NCBI RefSeq assembly: GCF_003111685.1
Contig: NZ_CP022189.1
Span: 2,620,001-2,684,000, forward strand
DNA length: 64,000 bases
Reading direction: 5' to 3'
DNA from: Alloyangia pacifica
GTDB lineage: Bacteria > Pseudomonadota > Alphaproteobacteria > Rhodobacterales > Rhodobacteraceae
Shown: in pieces, positions 36,505 to 45,078 of the stretch
Position numbering within the stretch: position 1 is the stretch's first letter
How the letters are laid out: every line of letters starts with the position of its first letter
The notes under the pieces: model-generated
What the model was told of the DNA's origin: nothing
Seen by the model: the letters and a program-made list of their open reading frames with translations, nothing else
Databases searched by the model: none
Position numbers and translations under genes: made by a program

Positions 36505-37191
36505 TCACACCCCCAGATACCGCTCCGCCACCTCGCCCTTCACCTCGGCGAACACCCCGTCCCAGACGGAGCGCCCGCGCTCGAGGATCACCGCGCGGTC
36601 AGCGACCTGCGCCAGTTCCGACAGCGCCTTGTCGACCACCAGGATCGACAGACCGCTCTCGCGCTTCAGCACCCTCAGCGCGTCCCAGATCTCTTGCCGC
36701 ACCAGTGGGGCGAGCCCTTCGGTCGCCTCGTCCAGCACCAAGAGCCGCGGGTTGGTCATCAAGGCCCGGCCGATGGCCAGCATCTGCTGCTCACCCCCCG
36801 AGAGCGTGCCCGACACCTGCGTGCGGCGCTCCGCCAGCCGGGGGAACAGCGCCTCGACCCGCGCCTGATCCCACGGACCCGGGCGGGCGGCGGCGATAAG
36901 GTTCTCGGTCACCGTAAGATCGCGGAAGCACCGGCGTCCCTCGGGCACCAACCCGACCCCCAGCCGCGCCACCCTGTGCGAGGGAAGCTTGCCGATGTCC
37001 TGCCCGGCAAAGCGCCGGACACCCCCGGCCGCCATCATCCCGCTGAGGCAGCGGACAGTGGTGCTCTTGCCCATGCCATTGCGGCCCATGAGCGCCAGAA
37101 CCTCGCCCTCGGCAATTTCCAGAGAGACGCCGAAAAGCGCTTGGGACGCGCCGTAGGAGGCGGTCAGATCGTGCAGTTCCAGAAGGCTCAT
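36505..37191 (-). CDS. livF: Branched-chain amino acid-type ABC transporter ATPase LivF
   Basis: The 228-residue ATPase has Walker A MGRNGMGKST (about 36-45), signature LSGGEQQML and Walker B RLLVLDEATEGL. The LivF subfamily is recognised by LHDLTASYGASQALFGVSLE and EGLAPLVRQEIW. It works with LivG to power LivHM. Its start overlaps the livG stop by four bases; it is the last gene of the livKHMGF-type operon on the minus strand. Confidence 0.92.
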   Translation of the reverse strand: MSLLELHDLTASYGASQALFGVSLEIAEGEVLALMGRNGMGKSTTVRCLSGMMAAGGVRRFAGQDIGKLPSHRVARLGVGLVPEGRRCFRDLTVTENLIAAARPGPWDQARVEALFPRLAERRTQVSGTLSGGEQQMLAIGRALMTNPRLLVLDEATEGLAPLVRQEIWDALRVLKRESGLSILVVDKALSELAQVADRAVILERGRSVWDGVFAEVKGEVAERYLGV

Positions 37192-37937
37192 TCGGCATCT
37201 CCAAGGTAGGCGTCGCGCACCTCCGGGCTGCGCCGAATCTCCTCTACCGTACCGGTGGCGATGATCCGCCCGTAGACGAGCACCGAGATCCGGTCGGCCA
37301 GCGCGAAGACGGCGTCCATATCGTGTTCGATGAGCAGGATCGGCGCCTCGGTCCGCAGCCTGTCGAGGATGCCGGTGAGCTGCTGTGAGCCCTCACCGCC
37401 GAGACCGGCCATCGGCTCGTCCATCAGGAAGGCCCTCGGCTGCAGCGTCAGCGCCACCGCGACCTCGAGCTGGCGGCGCTGGCCGTGGCTCAGCTCGCTC
37501 ACCACGGTGGCGGCGTGGTCCGCCAATCCCATGCGGTCCAGCGCGGCCATGGCCCGGTCGCGCAATTCCGCGCGCTTCAGCGCAGGCCGAAAGAAGCGAT
37601 ATGGCGACGCGGTCGCCCCGAGCGCGCCCAGCACCGCGTTCTGCAGTAGCGTGTCCTCCATCGCCAGCGCCGAGACCTGGAAGGTCCGCGCCAGACCCAT
37701 GCGGGCGCGGGCCATGGTGCTGAGGCCGGTGACATCCTTGCCGAGGAAATGCACGGTGCCTTCGTCCGGCGCGATATTGCCCGAAAGCTGCTTGATCATC
37801 GTCGACTTTCCGGCGCCGTTGGGACCGATCACCGCGTGGATCTCGCCGGGGCGCAGGTCGAGCGTGATGCCGTCCGAAGCGCGCAGCGCGCCGTAGGTCT
37901 TCACCAACCCGCGGGTTTCGAGAATGGCGTCAGTCAT
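37188..37937 (-). CDS. livG: Branched-chain amino acid-type ABC transporter ATPase LivG
   Basis: The product has 249 residues from the ATG at 37937 (MTDAILETRGLVKTYGALRA). Walker A GPNGAGKST, LivG-typical GLARTFQVSALAMEDTLLQN, signature LSHGQRRQLEVA and Walker B RAFLMDEPMAGL are present. An upstream in-frame start would overlap livM more and is less likely. The gene overlaps livM by eight bases and livF by four, consistent with one polycistronic message. Confidence 0.92.
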   Translation of the reverse strand: MTDAILETRGLVKTYGALRASDGITLDLRPGEIHAVIGPNGAGKSTMIKQLSGNIAPDEGTVHFLGKDVTGLSTMARARMGLARTFQVSALAMEDTLLQNAVLGALGATASPYRFFRPALKRAELRDRAMAALDRMGLADHAATVVSELSHGQRRQLEVAVALTLQPRAFLMDEPMAGLGGEGSQQLTGILDRLRTEAPILLIEHDMDAVFALADRISVLVYGRIIATGTVEEIRRSPEVRDAYLGDAE

Positions 37938-38913
37938 GGGCCTTCTCCCGTCCCGCAATCAGCCCGACCAGGCCGCCGCGTGCAAAGAGCACTACGGCGA
38001 GCAGCAGAACCCCGAGCCATATGTGCCAGTATTCCGACATGTCGCCGAGCCAATGCTCGAGCATCACGAAGACCGCTGCCCCGACCACCGGGCCGAACAG
38101 CCGTCCGACGCCGCCGAGGATGATGAAGACCATGATCTCTCCCGAGGTCTGCCAGCTGAACATCGTCGGGCTGACGAAGCGGTTGAGATCGGCGAAGAGC
38201 GCGCCCGCAAGGCCGGTGATCGCGCCCGAGATGACGAAGCCCACCAGCCGCAGCCGCTTGGGGTCGAGCCCCACAGCCTGCACCCGGTCCGGGCTCTGCC
38301 GCGCTGCGCCGAGCGCCAGCCCGAAGGGGCTGCACGCCAGCAGATGCGCGCCCAGCAGCACGAGGCAGAGCACCGCGTAGCACAGGCCAAAAAACTGGAT
38401 CGGGTCGAGCGTGTTGAGCCCCGGGAAGCCGTTGCGCACGTAGATCGACATGCCGTCCTCGCCGCCGTAGCGGCTCCAGGAGATCGAAAAGAAGTAGAAC
38501 ATCTGCCCGAAGGCGAGCGTGATCATGATGAAGTAGACGCCCGAGGTCCGCAGCGCCAGCAGCCCGATCAGCAACGCGACCAGCGCCGAGGCCAGCACCG
38601 CCACCAGCCAAATGACCGGCATCGAGGTCGAGCCCTCGAAGAGGAAAGGCCATTCAAACATCGGCTCGTAGTTCTGCACATGGCTGGCGAGGATCCCCAT
38701 GGCGTAACCGCCGATGCCGAAGAAGGTGGCGTGGCCGAGGCTCACCAACCCGCCGAGGCCAAGCGCGATGTTCAGCCCCACGGCGGCCAGCGCAAGGATC
38801 GCGGCCCGGGTCGCAAGCGTGATGGTGAAGGGCTCGCCCATCAGATGCGCGGCCAGCGGCACGAGGCCAAGCGCCAGCAGCACCACCGCCCCCAGAAGAC
38901 GTTCGCGGCTCAT
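37930..38913 (-). CDS. livM: Branched-chain amino acid-type ABC transporter permease LivM
   Basis: The 327-residue permease has about nine to ten hydrophobic segments. It carries the LivM signature region ALGLNIALGLGGLVSLGHATF with GIGGYAMGIL, and the cytoplasmic coupling segment FGLALGAARQSPDRVQAVGL followed by GLAGALFADLNRFVSP. It pairs with LivH to form the channel. Its start overlaps the livH stop by four bases. Confidence 0.92.
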   Translation of the reverse strand: MSRERLLGAVVLLALGLVPLAAHLMGEPFTITLATRAAILALAAVGLNIALGLGGLVSLGHATFFGIGGYAMGILASHVQNYEPMFEWPFLFEGSTSMPVIWLVAVLASALVALLIGLLALRTSGVYFIMITLAFGQMFYFFSISWSRYGGEDGMSIYVRNGFPGLNTLDPIQFFGLCYAVLCLVLLGAHLLACSPFGLALGAARQSPDRVQAVGLDPKRLRLVGFVISGAITGLAGALFADLNRFVSPTMFSWQTSGEIMVFIILGGVGRLFGPVVGAAVFVMLEHWLGDMSEYWHIWLGVLLLAVVLFARGGLVGLIAGREKAHD

Positions 38914-39830
38914 GATTTCGCTCCGAATAGTCCGGTCGGCTTCCAGACGAGCACGGCCGCCATCAGCACATAGATCGCCATCGACGCCAGCGCCGCGCCG
39001 GTCTGGGTGGCGGCGGCAGGGTCCATGAAGAGGCTGAAGAGTTGCGGCAGGAAGATGCCGCCGAGCGTGTCGGTGAGGCCCACGAGCAGCGCGCCGACCA
39101 GCGCCCCCTCGATCGAGCCGATGCCGCCGATGACGATCACCACGAAGGCAAGGATCAGCACCGGCTCGCCCATGCCCACCTGCACCGACTGGATGGCCCC
39201 AACGAGCGCGCCGGCCAGCCCTGCCAGCGCCGCGCCGAGTGCGAAGACCAGCGTGTAGAGCCGGGCGATGTCGACGCCGAGCGCGGCAATCATCTCGCGG
39301 TCGTTCTCGCCAGCGCGGATGCGGATGCCGAGCCGCGTGCGGGCGATCAGCCAGAACAGCAGCGCAGCCACGACAAGGCCCATGCCGATGATGAAGAGCC
39401 GGTAGAGCGGATACTGGATGCCCCCCGGCAGGGTGACCGGCCCCGAGAGCGCCTCGGGGATGTCGAGATAGAGGGGAAAGGAGCCGAAGATCCAGCGCGT
39501 GCCTTCCGAGAAGATCAGGATCAGCGCGAAAGTGGCCAGCACCTGGTCGAGGTGATCGCGGTCGTAGAGCCTGCGGATCACCAGCCGCTCGACAAGCGCG
39601 CCCGCGGCAGCGGCAGCGGCCAGCGCCGCGACCAGTGCCAGCAGGAAGGAGCCGGTTGCGGCGGCAGTGGCGGCCGCAGCAAAGGCGCCGACCATGTAGA
39701 GCGAGCCGTGGGCGAGGTTGATCAGCCCCATGACGCCGAAGATCAGCGTCAGCCCGGCGGCCATGAGGAACAGCATCACGCCCGATTGCAGGCCGTTGAG
39801 GACCTGCTCGGCGATGAGGATGGGGGTCAT
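38910..39830 (-). CDS. livH: Branched-chain amino acid-type ABC transporter permease LivH
   Basis: The 306-residue permease begins MTPILIAEQVLNGLQSGVML and has GLINLAHGSLYMVGAF, the family landmark, then about eight hydrophobic segments. The coupling region RLGIRIRAGENDREMIAAL and GSIEGALVGALLVGLTDTLG are also typical. It lies 112 bases after the binding-protein gene; a 9-bp hairpin in that gap probably tunes expression. Confidence 0.92.
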   Translation of the reverse strand: MTPILIAEQVLNGLQSGVMLFLMAAGLTLIFGVMGLINLAHGSLYMVGAFAAAATAAATGSFLLALVAALAAAAAAGALVERLVIRRLYDRDHLDQVLATFALILIFSEGTRWIFGSFPLYLDIPEALSGPVTLPGGIQYPLYRLFIIGMGLVVAALLFWLIARTRLGIRIRAGENDREMIAALGVDIARLYTLVFALGAALAGLAGALVGAIQSVQVGMGEPVLILAFVVIVIGGIGSIEGALVGALLVGLTDTLGGIFLPQLFSLFMDPAAATQTGAALASMAIYVLMAAVLVWKPTGLFGAKS

Positions 39831-39900
39831 TCTGTGGTCCGTCTCAATTCAGCAGCGGGGCATCGCCCGCGTTGCCCGACCCTCGGGCCGGGATGGAACG

Positions 39901-39930
39901 CGGCCCTCCAAGCATCTGCTCGGAGGGCCG
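39901..39930 (-). terminator. Intra-operon hairpin between livK and livH
   Basis: CGGCCCTCC and GGAGGGCCG form a perfect 9-bp stem with a 12-base loop, starting 13 bases after the binding-protein stop. No T-run follows on the minus strand, so stabilising the binding-protein mRNA or partial termination is more likely than full termination. Confidence 0.55.
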
Positions 39931-39942
39931 CACCCGTCTGAA

Positions 39943-41073
39943 TTACATCTTGCACTCGTCCTCGTAGGCGTGGCCACGATCCTCGATCGCCGTGCCGACG
40001 ATCTTGTTGGTGAGGATGTCGCCTTCCTTGATCACCTCGCGGACGTAGATGTCCTGGATCGGGTGATGGCTGGCCGAAAACTCGAAGTCACCGCGGACCG
40101 AGGCGAAATCGGCCTCTTCCAGCGCAGCGCGGAAGGCGTCCTTGTCACCGATGTCGGCCTTGTCCATCGCCGAGAGCAGCAGCAGCGCGGTGTCGTAGCC
40201 CTGCGCCGAGTAGAGCGAGGGCAGGCGGTCGTACTTGGCGAGATAGGCCTCGACGAAATGGGCGTTGGACTCGTTCTCGAGGTCCTTGTTCCACTGCGAG
40301 GTGTTCTTCACGCCGAGCGCCGCATCGCCCACCGCCTGCAGGATGTTCTGGTCGAAGGAGAAGGCCGGACCCACCAGCGGGAGGTCGACGCCGCTGTCGG
40401 CATATTGCTTGAGGAAGGAGATCCCCATGCCGCCGGGCAGGAAGAAGAAGACGCTGTCGGCGCCCGAAGCGCGGATTTGCGCGATTTCGGCGGCGTAATC
40501 GGTCTGGCCGAGCTTGGTGTAGATCTCGCCGGCCAGTTCGCCCTCGAAGAAGCGCTTGAAGCCATTGAGCGAGTCCTTCCCGGCCGGATAGTTCGGCGCA
40601 AGGATGAAGGTGTTCTTGAAGTCGGCGCTGGTGGCATAGGCGCCCGCCGCCTCATGCAGGTTGTCATTCTGGTAGGAGACCGAGAAATAGTTGGGGTTGC
40701 AGCCCTTGCCGGCCAGCTGCGCCGGGGCGGCGTTGGTCGACAGGTAGAACAGCCCCTGCGCGGTCGCAGAGGGGACCACCGCCATGGCGAGGTTCGACCA
40801 GACGATGCCGGTCAGCAGGTCGACCTTGTCGGATTGGATCATCCGGTCGGCGATCTGCACGGCGACGTCGGGCTTCTGCTGGTCGTCCTCGACCACCACC
40901 TCGAGATCGTCGCGGCCTGCCTCTTCGACGGCCAGCATGAAGCCGTCGCGGGTGTCGATGCCGAGCCCGGCGCCGCCGCCCGAGAGCGTGGTGATGAGTC
41001 CGACCTTGACCTCGGCCGTGGCTGCGGAGGCGCAGGCGATGAGCGCCGCGGAGGCGAGAAGTTGTTTGAGCAT
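39943..41073 (-). CDS. livK: ABC transporter substrate-binding protein (LivK type)
   Basis: The 376-residue periplasmic protein has a signal peptide (ending SAATA) and the type I periplasmic fold of the Leu/Ile/Val-binding family: VKVGLITTLSGGGAGLGIDT, QIADRMIQSDKVDLLTGIVW and a C-terminal HHPIQDIYVREVIKEGDI. Divergent members bind aromatic compounds, amides or urea, so the ligand is uncertain. It heads the livKHMGF-type operon and is divergent from the ModE-like regulator, sharing a 191-bp upstream region. Confidence 0.88.
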   Translation of the reverse strand: MLKQLLASAALIACASAATAEVKVGLITTLSGGGAGLGIDTRDGFMLAVEEAGRDDLEVVVEDDQQKPDVAVQIADRMIQSDKVDLLTGIVWSNLAMAVVPSATAQGLFYLSTNAAPAQLAGKGCNPNYFSVSYQNDNLHEAAGAYATSADFKNTFILAPNYPAGKDSLNGFKRFFEGELAGEIYTKLGQTDYAAEIAQIRASGADSVFFFLPGGMGISFLKQYADSGVDLPLVGPAFSFDQNILQAVGDAALGVKNTSQWNKDLENESNAHFVEAYLAKYDRLPSLYSAQGYDTALLLLSAMDKADIGDKDAFRAALEEADFASVRGDFEFSASHHPIQDIYVREVIKEGDILTNKIVGTAIEDRGHAYEDECKM

Positions 41074-41264
41074 GAATAACTCCCTGGTTTTCTTCGGGAC
41101 CGCCTCTTGCGTGCGGTCCGCCGTTTTTTGTGAGCATCAGTCTTCGCCAGACGCACGTCAAATACAATGCAAGAAAAGCCGCTCTGCGGTCTCGCATGAT
41201 CTTTTCTCGCTGTCGCGAGGTCATCTGCTTGCCAGCAAACCGACGATGCGGGAAGACTTTAAAC

Positions 41265-41669
41265 ATGAAAGAGTCCAGACCCGAGATGCAGAGCCCGCCG
41301 AGGCTGCGTCTGCGCATTCTCTTCGGCACCGACGCGATGCTCGGCCCCGGCAAGGCCGACCTGCTGGAGCAGATCCGCGAGACCGGCTCCATCGCCGCGG
41401 CGGGCCGCGCCATGGCGATGAGCTACAAGCGCGCCTGGAGCCTCGTCGAAGAGATGAACCACGCCTTCCGCGCACCACTGGTCGACAGCAGCCGTGGCGG
41501 CGCCAGGGGCGGCGGCGCGCATCTCACCGAGACAGGCGAGGAAGTTCTGGCCAACTATCGCGCCCTCGAGGAGACCATCGCCGAGGCCGGGGCAGACCGG
41601 ATCGAGACCCTGCGCGGCCTGCTGCGCGACGCGCCCGTGTCGCCCCCCGATATTCCCGAGGAGAAATAA
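41265..41669 (+). CDS. ModE-like winged-helix regulator without molybdate-binding domain
   Basis: The product has 134 residues from the ATG at 41265 with a GGAAGA site. It is almost entirely the ModE N-terminal winged helix (LLEQIRETGSIAAAGRAMAM, SYKRAWSLVEEMNHAFRAPL, GGGAHLTETGEEVLANY). Full ModE has about 260 residues and senses molybdate through C-terminal MOP domains, absent here. It precedes modA, and a Mo-box-like palindrome lies between them, so it probably controls modABC. How it senses molybdate is unclear; other proteins or a truncated mode are possible. Confidence 0.85.
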   Translation: MKESRPEMQSPPRLRLRILFGTDAMLGPGKADLLEQIRETGSIAAAGRAMAMSYKRAWSLVEEMNHAFRAPLVDSSRGGARGGGAHLTETGEEVLANYRALEETIAEAGADRIETLRGLLRDAPVSPPDIPEEK

Positions 41670-41695
41670 CGCTTGCCCGGGTGGAGCCTGATTGC

Positions 41696-41717
41696 GATAT
41701 GTTTCGAAGAACATATC
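41696..41717. promoter_or_regulatory. Mo-box-like operator upstream of modA
   Basis: GATATGTT, a six-base spacer and AACATATC form a perfect 8-bp inverted repeat, 21 bases before the modA ATG. AT-rich half-sites with this spacing resemble ModE binding sites. The left half overlaps a possible -10 (TATGTT), which fits repression by the regulator encoded just upstream. Confidence 0.7.
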
Positions 41718-41738
41718 ACTTTCCAAGGCTTTTCTCCC

Positions 41739-42527
41739 ATGCCGTTTCCCCGCCTCCTCCGCCCGGCGCTGGCCGCTGCCCTGCTGGCCGCCTTGCCCCT
41801 GGCAGCAAAGGCCGAGGAGGTGGTCGTCTTTGCCGCCGCCAGCCTGAAAACCGCCATGGACGAGATCGCCCCCGCCTTCGAGGCGAAAACGGGCCACGAG
41901 GTCACCGTCTCGCTCGCCGGCTCCTCGGCGCTGGCGCGGCAGATCCAACAAGGCGCGCCCGCCGGGATCTTCATCTCGGCCAATGAGGAATGGATGGACA
42001 CTCTGGATGCGGATGGGCTGCTCGAGCCCGGCAGCCGAAGTGACCTGCTGCGCAATTCCATCGTGCTGATCGCCCATGGCGCCGATGCCGCCCCTGTCGC
42101 GATCAGCCCCGCGCTCGATCTGCCCGGGCTGCTGGGCGACGGGCGCCTTGCCATGGCGCTGGTCGACGCGGTGCCCGCCGGAATCTATGGCAAGGCGGCG
42201 CTCCAGAGCCTCGGCCTCTGGGACACGGCCCTGCCGCGGGTGGCGCAGGCGGACAATGTACGCGCCGCGCTGGCGTTGGTCTCGACCGGCGAGGCGCCGC
42301 TCGGCATCGTCTACGCCACCGATGCCGCCGCCGACAAAAACGTCTCGGTGATCGGCACCTTCCCCGAAGACAGCCATCCGCCCATCGTCTACCCCGTGGC
42401 TGAACTGGCCGGGCGGAACGGCGCCGCCGAGACCGCCTTCCTGGCCTACCTGCACGGCCCCGAGGCCCGCGCCGCCTTCGAGGCGCAGGGCTTCGAGGTC
42501 GTCTCCCAGCCCGGCACCGGCGGCTGA
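41739..42527 (+). CDS. modA: Molybdate ABC transporter substrate-binding protein ModA
   Basis: The product has 262 residues from the ATG at 41739, with a signal peptide ending AAKA. ModA landmarks are VVVFAAASLKTAMDEIAPAF, VSLAGSSALARQIQQGAPAG, FISANEEWMD and a C-terminal YLHGPEARAAFEAQGFEV. It binds molybdate (or tungstate) in the periplasm. modB follows after three bases. The upstream palindrome is the likely operator. Confidence 0.94.
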   Translation: MPFPRLLRPALAAALLAALPLAAKAEEVVVFAAASLKTAMDEIAPAFEAKTGHEVTVSLAGSSALARQIQQGAPAGIFISANEEWMDTLDADGLLEPGSRSDLLRNSIVLIAHGADAAPVAISPALDLPGLLGDGRLAMALVDAVPAGIYGKAALQSLGLWDTALPRVAQADNVRAALALVSTGEAPLGIVYATDAAADKNVSVIGTFPEDSHPPIVYPVAELAGRNGAAETAFLAYLHGPEARAAFEAQGFEVVSQPGTGG

Positions 42528-42530
42528 GGC

Positions 42531-43223
42531 ATGGACTGGCTCGGCCCCGAGGAATGGCAGGCGGTGCGGCTCTCGCTGCGGGTCTCCTTCTGGGCCACGC
42601 TTTTCGCCCTGCCCCCGGCGCTGCTGGCGGCCTATGCGCTGGCGCGCTGGCGCTTTCCAGGCAAGCAGTTGCTCAACGGGCTGGTGCACCTGCCGCTGAT
42701 CCTGCCGCCGGTGGTCACCGGCTACCTGCTGCTGCTGACCTTCGGCACCCGCGGCCCCGTCGGCTCGGTGTTGCAGCAGATCGGCCTTGTCTTCGCCTTC
42801 CGCTGGACCGGGGCGGCGCTGGCTGCGGGGATCATGGCCTTCCCCTTGCTTGTCCGCGCCATGCGCCTGTCGCTCGAATCCGTCGATCCAAAACTTGAAC
42901 AGGCCGCCGCCACGCTCGGCGCGTCGCGGCTCTGGGTCTTTGTCACGGTGACCTTGCCGCTCATTCTGCCCGGCATCATCGCCGGGGCGGTGCTCGGCTT
43001 TGCCAAGGCGATGGGCGAATTCGGCGCCACGATCACCTTCGTGTCGAACATCCCGGGCCAGACCCAGACCCTGCCCTCGGCGATCTACGCCTTCCTGCAG
43101 GTGCCCGGCGGAGAAAGCGCCGCGCTGCGGCTGGTGGCGGTGTCTGTCGCGGTCGCCATGTCGGCGCTGCTGCTCTCGGAATGGCTGGCGCGGCGGGCGC
43201 AGCGGCGGGTGTCGGGCACATGA
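42531..43223 (+). CDS. modB: Molybdate ABC transporter permease ModB
   Basis: The 230-residue permease has about five hydrophobic segments: LPLILPPVVTGYLLLLTFGT, AAGIMAFPLLVRAMRLSLES, and the coupling motif TLGASRLWVFVTVTLPLILP with GFAKAMGEFGATITFVSNIP. The last is the ModB/CysT-type EAA loop region. It forms the channel for molybdate and overlaps modC by four bases. Confidence 0.95.
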   Translation: MDWLGPEEWQAVRLSLRVSFWATLFALPPALLAAYALARWRFPGKQLLNGLVHLPLILPPVVTGYLLLLTFGTRGPVGSVLQQIGLVFAFRWTGAALAAGIMAFPLLVRAMRLSLESVDPKLEQAAATLGASRLWVFVTVTLPLILPGIIAGAVLGFAKAMGEFGATITFVSNIPGQTQTLPSAIYAFLQVPGGESAALRLVAVSVAVAMSALLLSEWLARRAQRRVSGT

Positions 43224-44323
43224 CGCTTTCGGTCGACCTGCGCCATCGGTTCGCTGGCTTCGCGCTCGACGCGCGCTTCGAGGCTCCCAAGGGGATCACG
43301 GTGCTTTTCGGGCGATCGGGCTCGGGCAAGACCACCATCGTCAACGCCGTGGCCGGGCTGCTGCGCCCCGATGCAGGACGGATCGCGGCGGATGATCTGG
43401 TGCTTTTCGACACGGCCCGGGGCCTCTGGTTGCCGCCGCACCGGCGCCGCATCGGCTATATCTTCCAAGAGGGGCGACTCTTTCCGCACCTGTCGGTGCG
43501 CCAGAACCTGCACTACGGAGCGTGGTTCTCGCCGAACCGCGCGACGCCTGAGGACTTTGACCGGGTGGTCGCGATGCTGGGCATCGGCGCGCTGCTCGCG
43601 CGCCGCCCCGGCGCGCTTTCGGGAGGAGAAAAACAGCGCGTCGCCATCGGCCGCGCGCTGCTCTCCTCGCCCCAAATGATTCTTGCCGACGAACCCCTGG
43701 CGGCGCTCGACGAAGCCCGCAAATCCGAGATCCTCCCATACTTCGAGCGGCTGCGTGACGAGGCGAAGATCCCCATCCTCTTCGTCAGCCACTCCGCCGC
43801 CGAGGTCGCGCGGCTCGCCACGACCGTGGTCGTTCTGGAGGGCGGATGTGTCACCCGTCAGGGTCCGGCGGTCGAGGTTCTGGCCGATCCCGCTGTCACC
43901 CCGCTCGGCGCGCGGGCGGCAGGCGCGGTGCTGAGCGCGCGCGTGGCGCGGCACCATGACGACGGGCTGACCGAGCTCGACGCGGGCGGCGCCGCGCTCT
44001 TTATCCCGCGGCTCGCGGCGGCGCCGGGCACCCCTGTACGGGTGCGCATCGCCGCGCATGAGGTGATCCTCTCGCGGCAGCGTCCCGAGGGGCTCTCGGC
44101 ACTGAACATCATCAGCGGCAAGGTGCAGGAAATCCGCGCCGGTGATGGTCCGGGGATGCTGGTCTCGCTGGACACCGCGGCGGGCAGGGTGCTGGCGCGC
44201 ATCACCCGCCGGTCAGCCCAAGCGCTGGAGCTCGCCCCGGGCACCCCGTGCCACGCAGTGATGAAGACTGTTGCCGTCGCGCCCGAGGATATCGGCGGGC
44301 AAGGCCGGGACGCGAGGAAGTGA
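43220..44323 (+). CDS. modC: Molybdate ABC transporter ATPase ModC
   Basis: The product has 367 residues from the ATG at 43220 overlapping the modB stop. Walker A FGRSGSGKTT is at about 32-41, followed by the signature LSGGEKQRVAIGRAL and Walker B MILADEPLAALD. A C-terminal MOP/TOBE domain (about 295-360, LSALNIISGKVQEIRAG) can bind oxyanion and, in relatives, inhibits transport when molybdate is plentiful. This domain may be the only molybdate sensor encoded in the cluster, as the regulator lacks one. Confidence 0.95.
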   Translation: MTLSVDLRHRFAGFALDARFEAPKGITVLFGRSGSGKTTIVNAVAGLLRPDAGRIAADDLVLFDTARGLWLPPHRRRIGYIFQEGRLFPHLSVRQNLHYGAWFSPNRATPEDFDRVVAMLGIGALLARRPGALSGGEKQRVAIGRALLSSPQMILADEPLAALDEARKSEILPYFERLRDEAKIPILFVSHSAAEVARLATTVVVLEGGCVTRQGPAVEVLADPAVTPLGARAAGAVLSARVARHHDDGLTELDAGGAALFIPRLAAAPGTPVRVRIAAHEVILSRQRPEGLSALNIISGKVQEIRAGDGPGMLVSLDTAAGRVLARITRRSAQALELAPGTPCHAVMKTVAVAPEDIGGQGRDARK

Positions 44324-44370
44324 TTGCGGGAAAGCCGGGCGCCCCCTACGCTCCCCCTACGTAAAGTACG

Positions 44371-44381
44371 GGTATCGTACC
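44371..44381. promoter_or_regulatory. Candidate operator overlapping the GntR gene start
   Basis: GGTATCGTACC is an inverted repeat (GGTA, three bases, TACC) ending one base before the ATG at 44382, with a further GTAC just upstream. FadR-subfamily GntR proteins often bind GT/AC dyads like this and repress themselves. Weak evidence. Confidence 0.35.
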
Positions 44382-45071
44382 ATGGTTCTGCGCGTTGCAC
44401 CCTTGGCGGACAGAGAATCTGATCTTCCGCCGGTCCGAAAGCTCTTCGTCACCCTGCGCGACGGCATTTCGCGCAACCGGATGCCACCCGGCACGGTGAT
44501 GGCGCTCTCCGACATCGCCGAAGAGCGGGGCATCTCCTTCGAAACCGTTTACGCGGCCCTGCTTTTGCTCATTGAAGAAGGCCTTGTAGAGCGTTGCGCG
44601 GAAGGTCGGGCGCGGGTGCTTCCGATCTCGGAGACGTGCCTGCGCAACACGGTCTTTCTCCGCGAGCAGGCCGAGGCCGAGATTGTCCGGCGCGTCACCC
44701 ACAGCGCCGACACCGATTTCCTGAACGATCTGCGCGAGCAAATCCTGCGCCAGAAGCTTGTCGGCATGCGTGGCCCGGGCAATCTGCTGCGGCTCGACGA
44801 CCGGTTCCACCGTACGCTGGCCGAACGCGCGGGGCTGGGATCTCTCTGGCCCTGGCTCGAGGCATGGAAACTCTGCAGCGACCGCCCGCGCTTCACCGTC
44901 GAGGGCAGCCTCTCGGCGCCTGACATGATTTGCCAGCACAGCGGCATCGTCGACCGGATCATCATGCGCGACGCCGAAGGCGCGGCCGCGGCGACCCGCT
45001 ATCATGTGACCGGCGTGCTGCGGCAGCTTCCGGACTACCGCCGGTCCCACCCCGAGCTGTTCCGCGACTGA
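44382..45071 (+). CDS. GntR-family transcriptional regulator (FCD-type)
   Basis: The product has 229 residues from the ATG at 44382. The N-terminal winged helix (LRDGISRNRMPPGTVMALSD, then IAEERGISFETVYAALLLL) is followed by a helical FCD-like ligand domain (EAEIVRRVTHSADTDFL; LLRLDDRFHRTLAERAG; HSGIVDRIIMRDAEGAAAAT). The last two segments carry the D and H residues that bind metal in FadR-type sensors. It lies 58 bases after modC on the same strand. The target is unknown; the facing EamA transporter gene is one candidate. Confidence 0.85.
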   Translation: MVLRVAPLADRESDLPPVRKLFVTLRDGISRNRMPPGTVMALSDIAEERGISFETVYAALLLLIEEGLVERCAEGRARVLPISETCLRNTVFLREQAEAEIVRRVTHSADTDFLNDLREQILRQKLVGMRGPGNLLRLDDRFHRTLAERAGLGSLWPWLEAWKLCSDRPRFTVEGSLSAPDMICQHSGIVDRIIMRDAEGAAAATRYHVTGVLRQLPDYRRSHPELFRD

Positions 45072-45078
45072 GCTTGGG

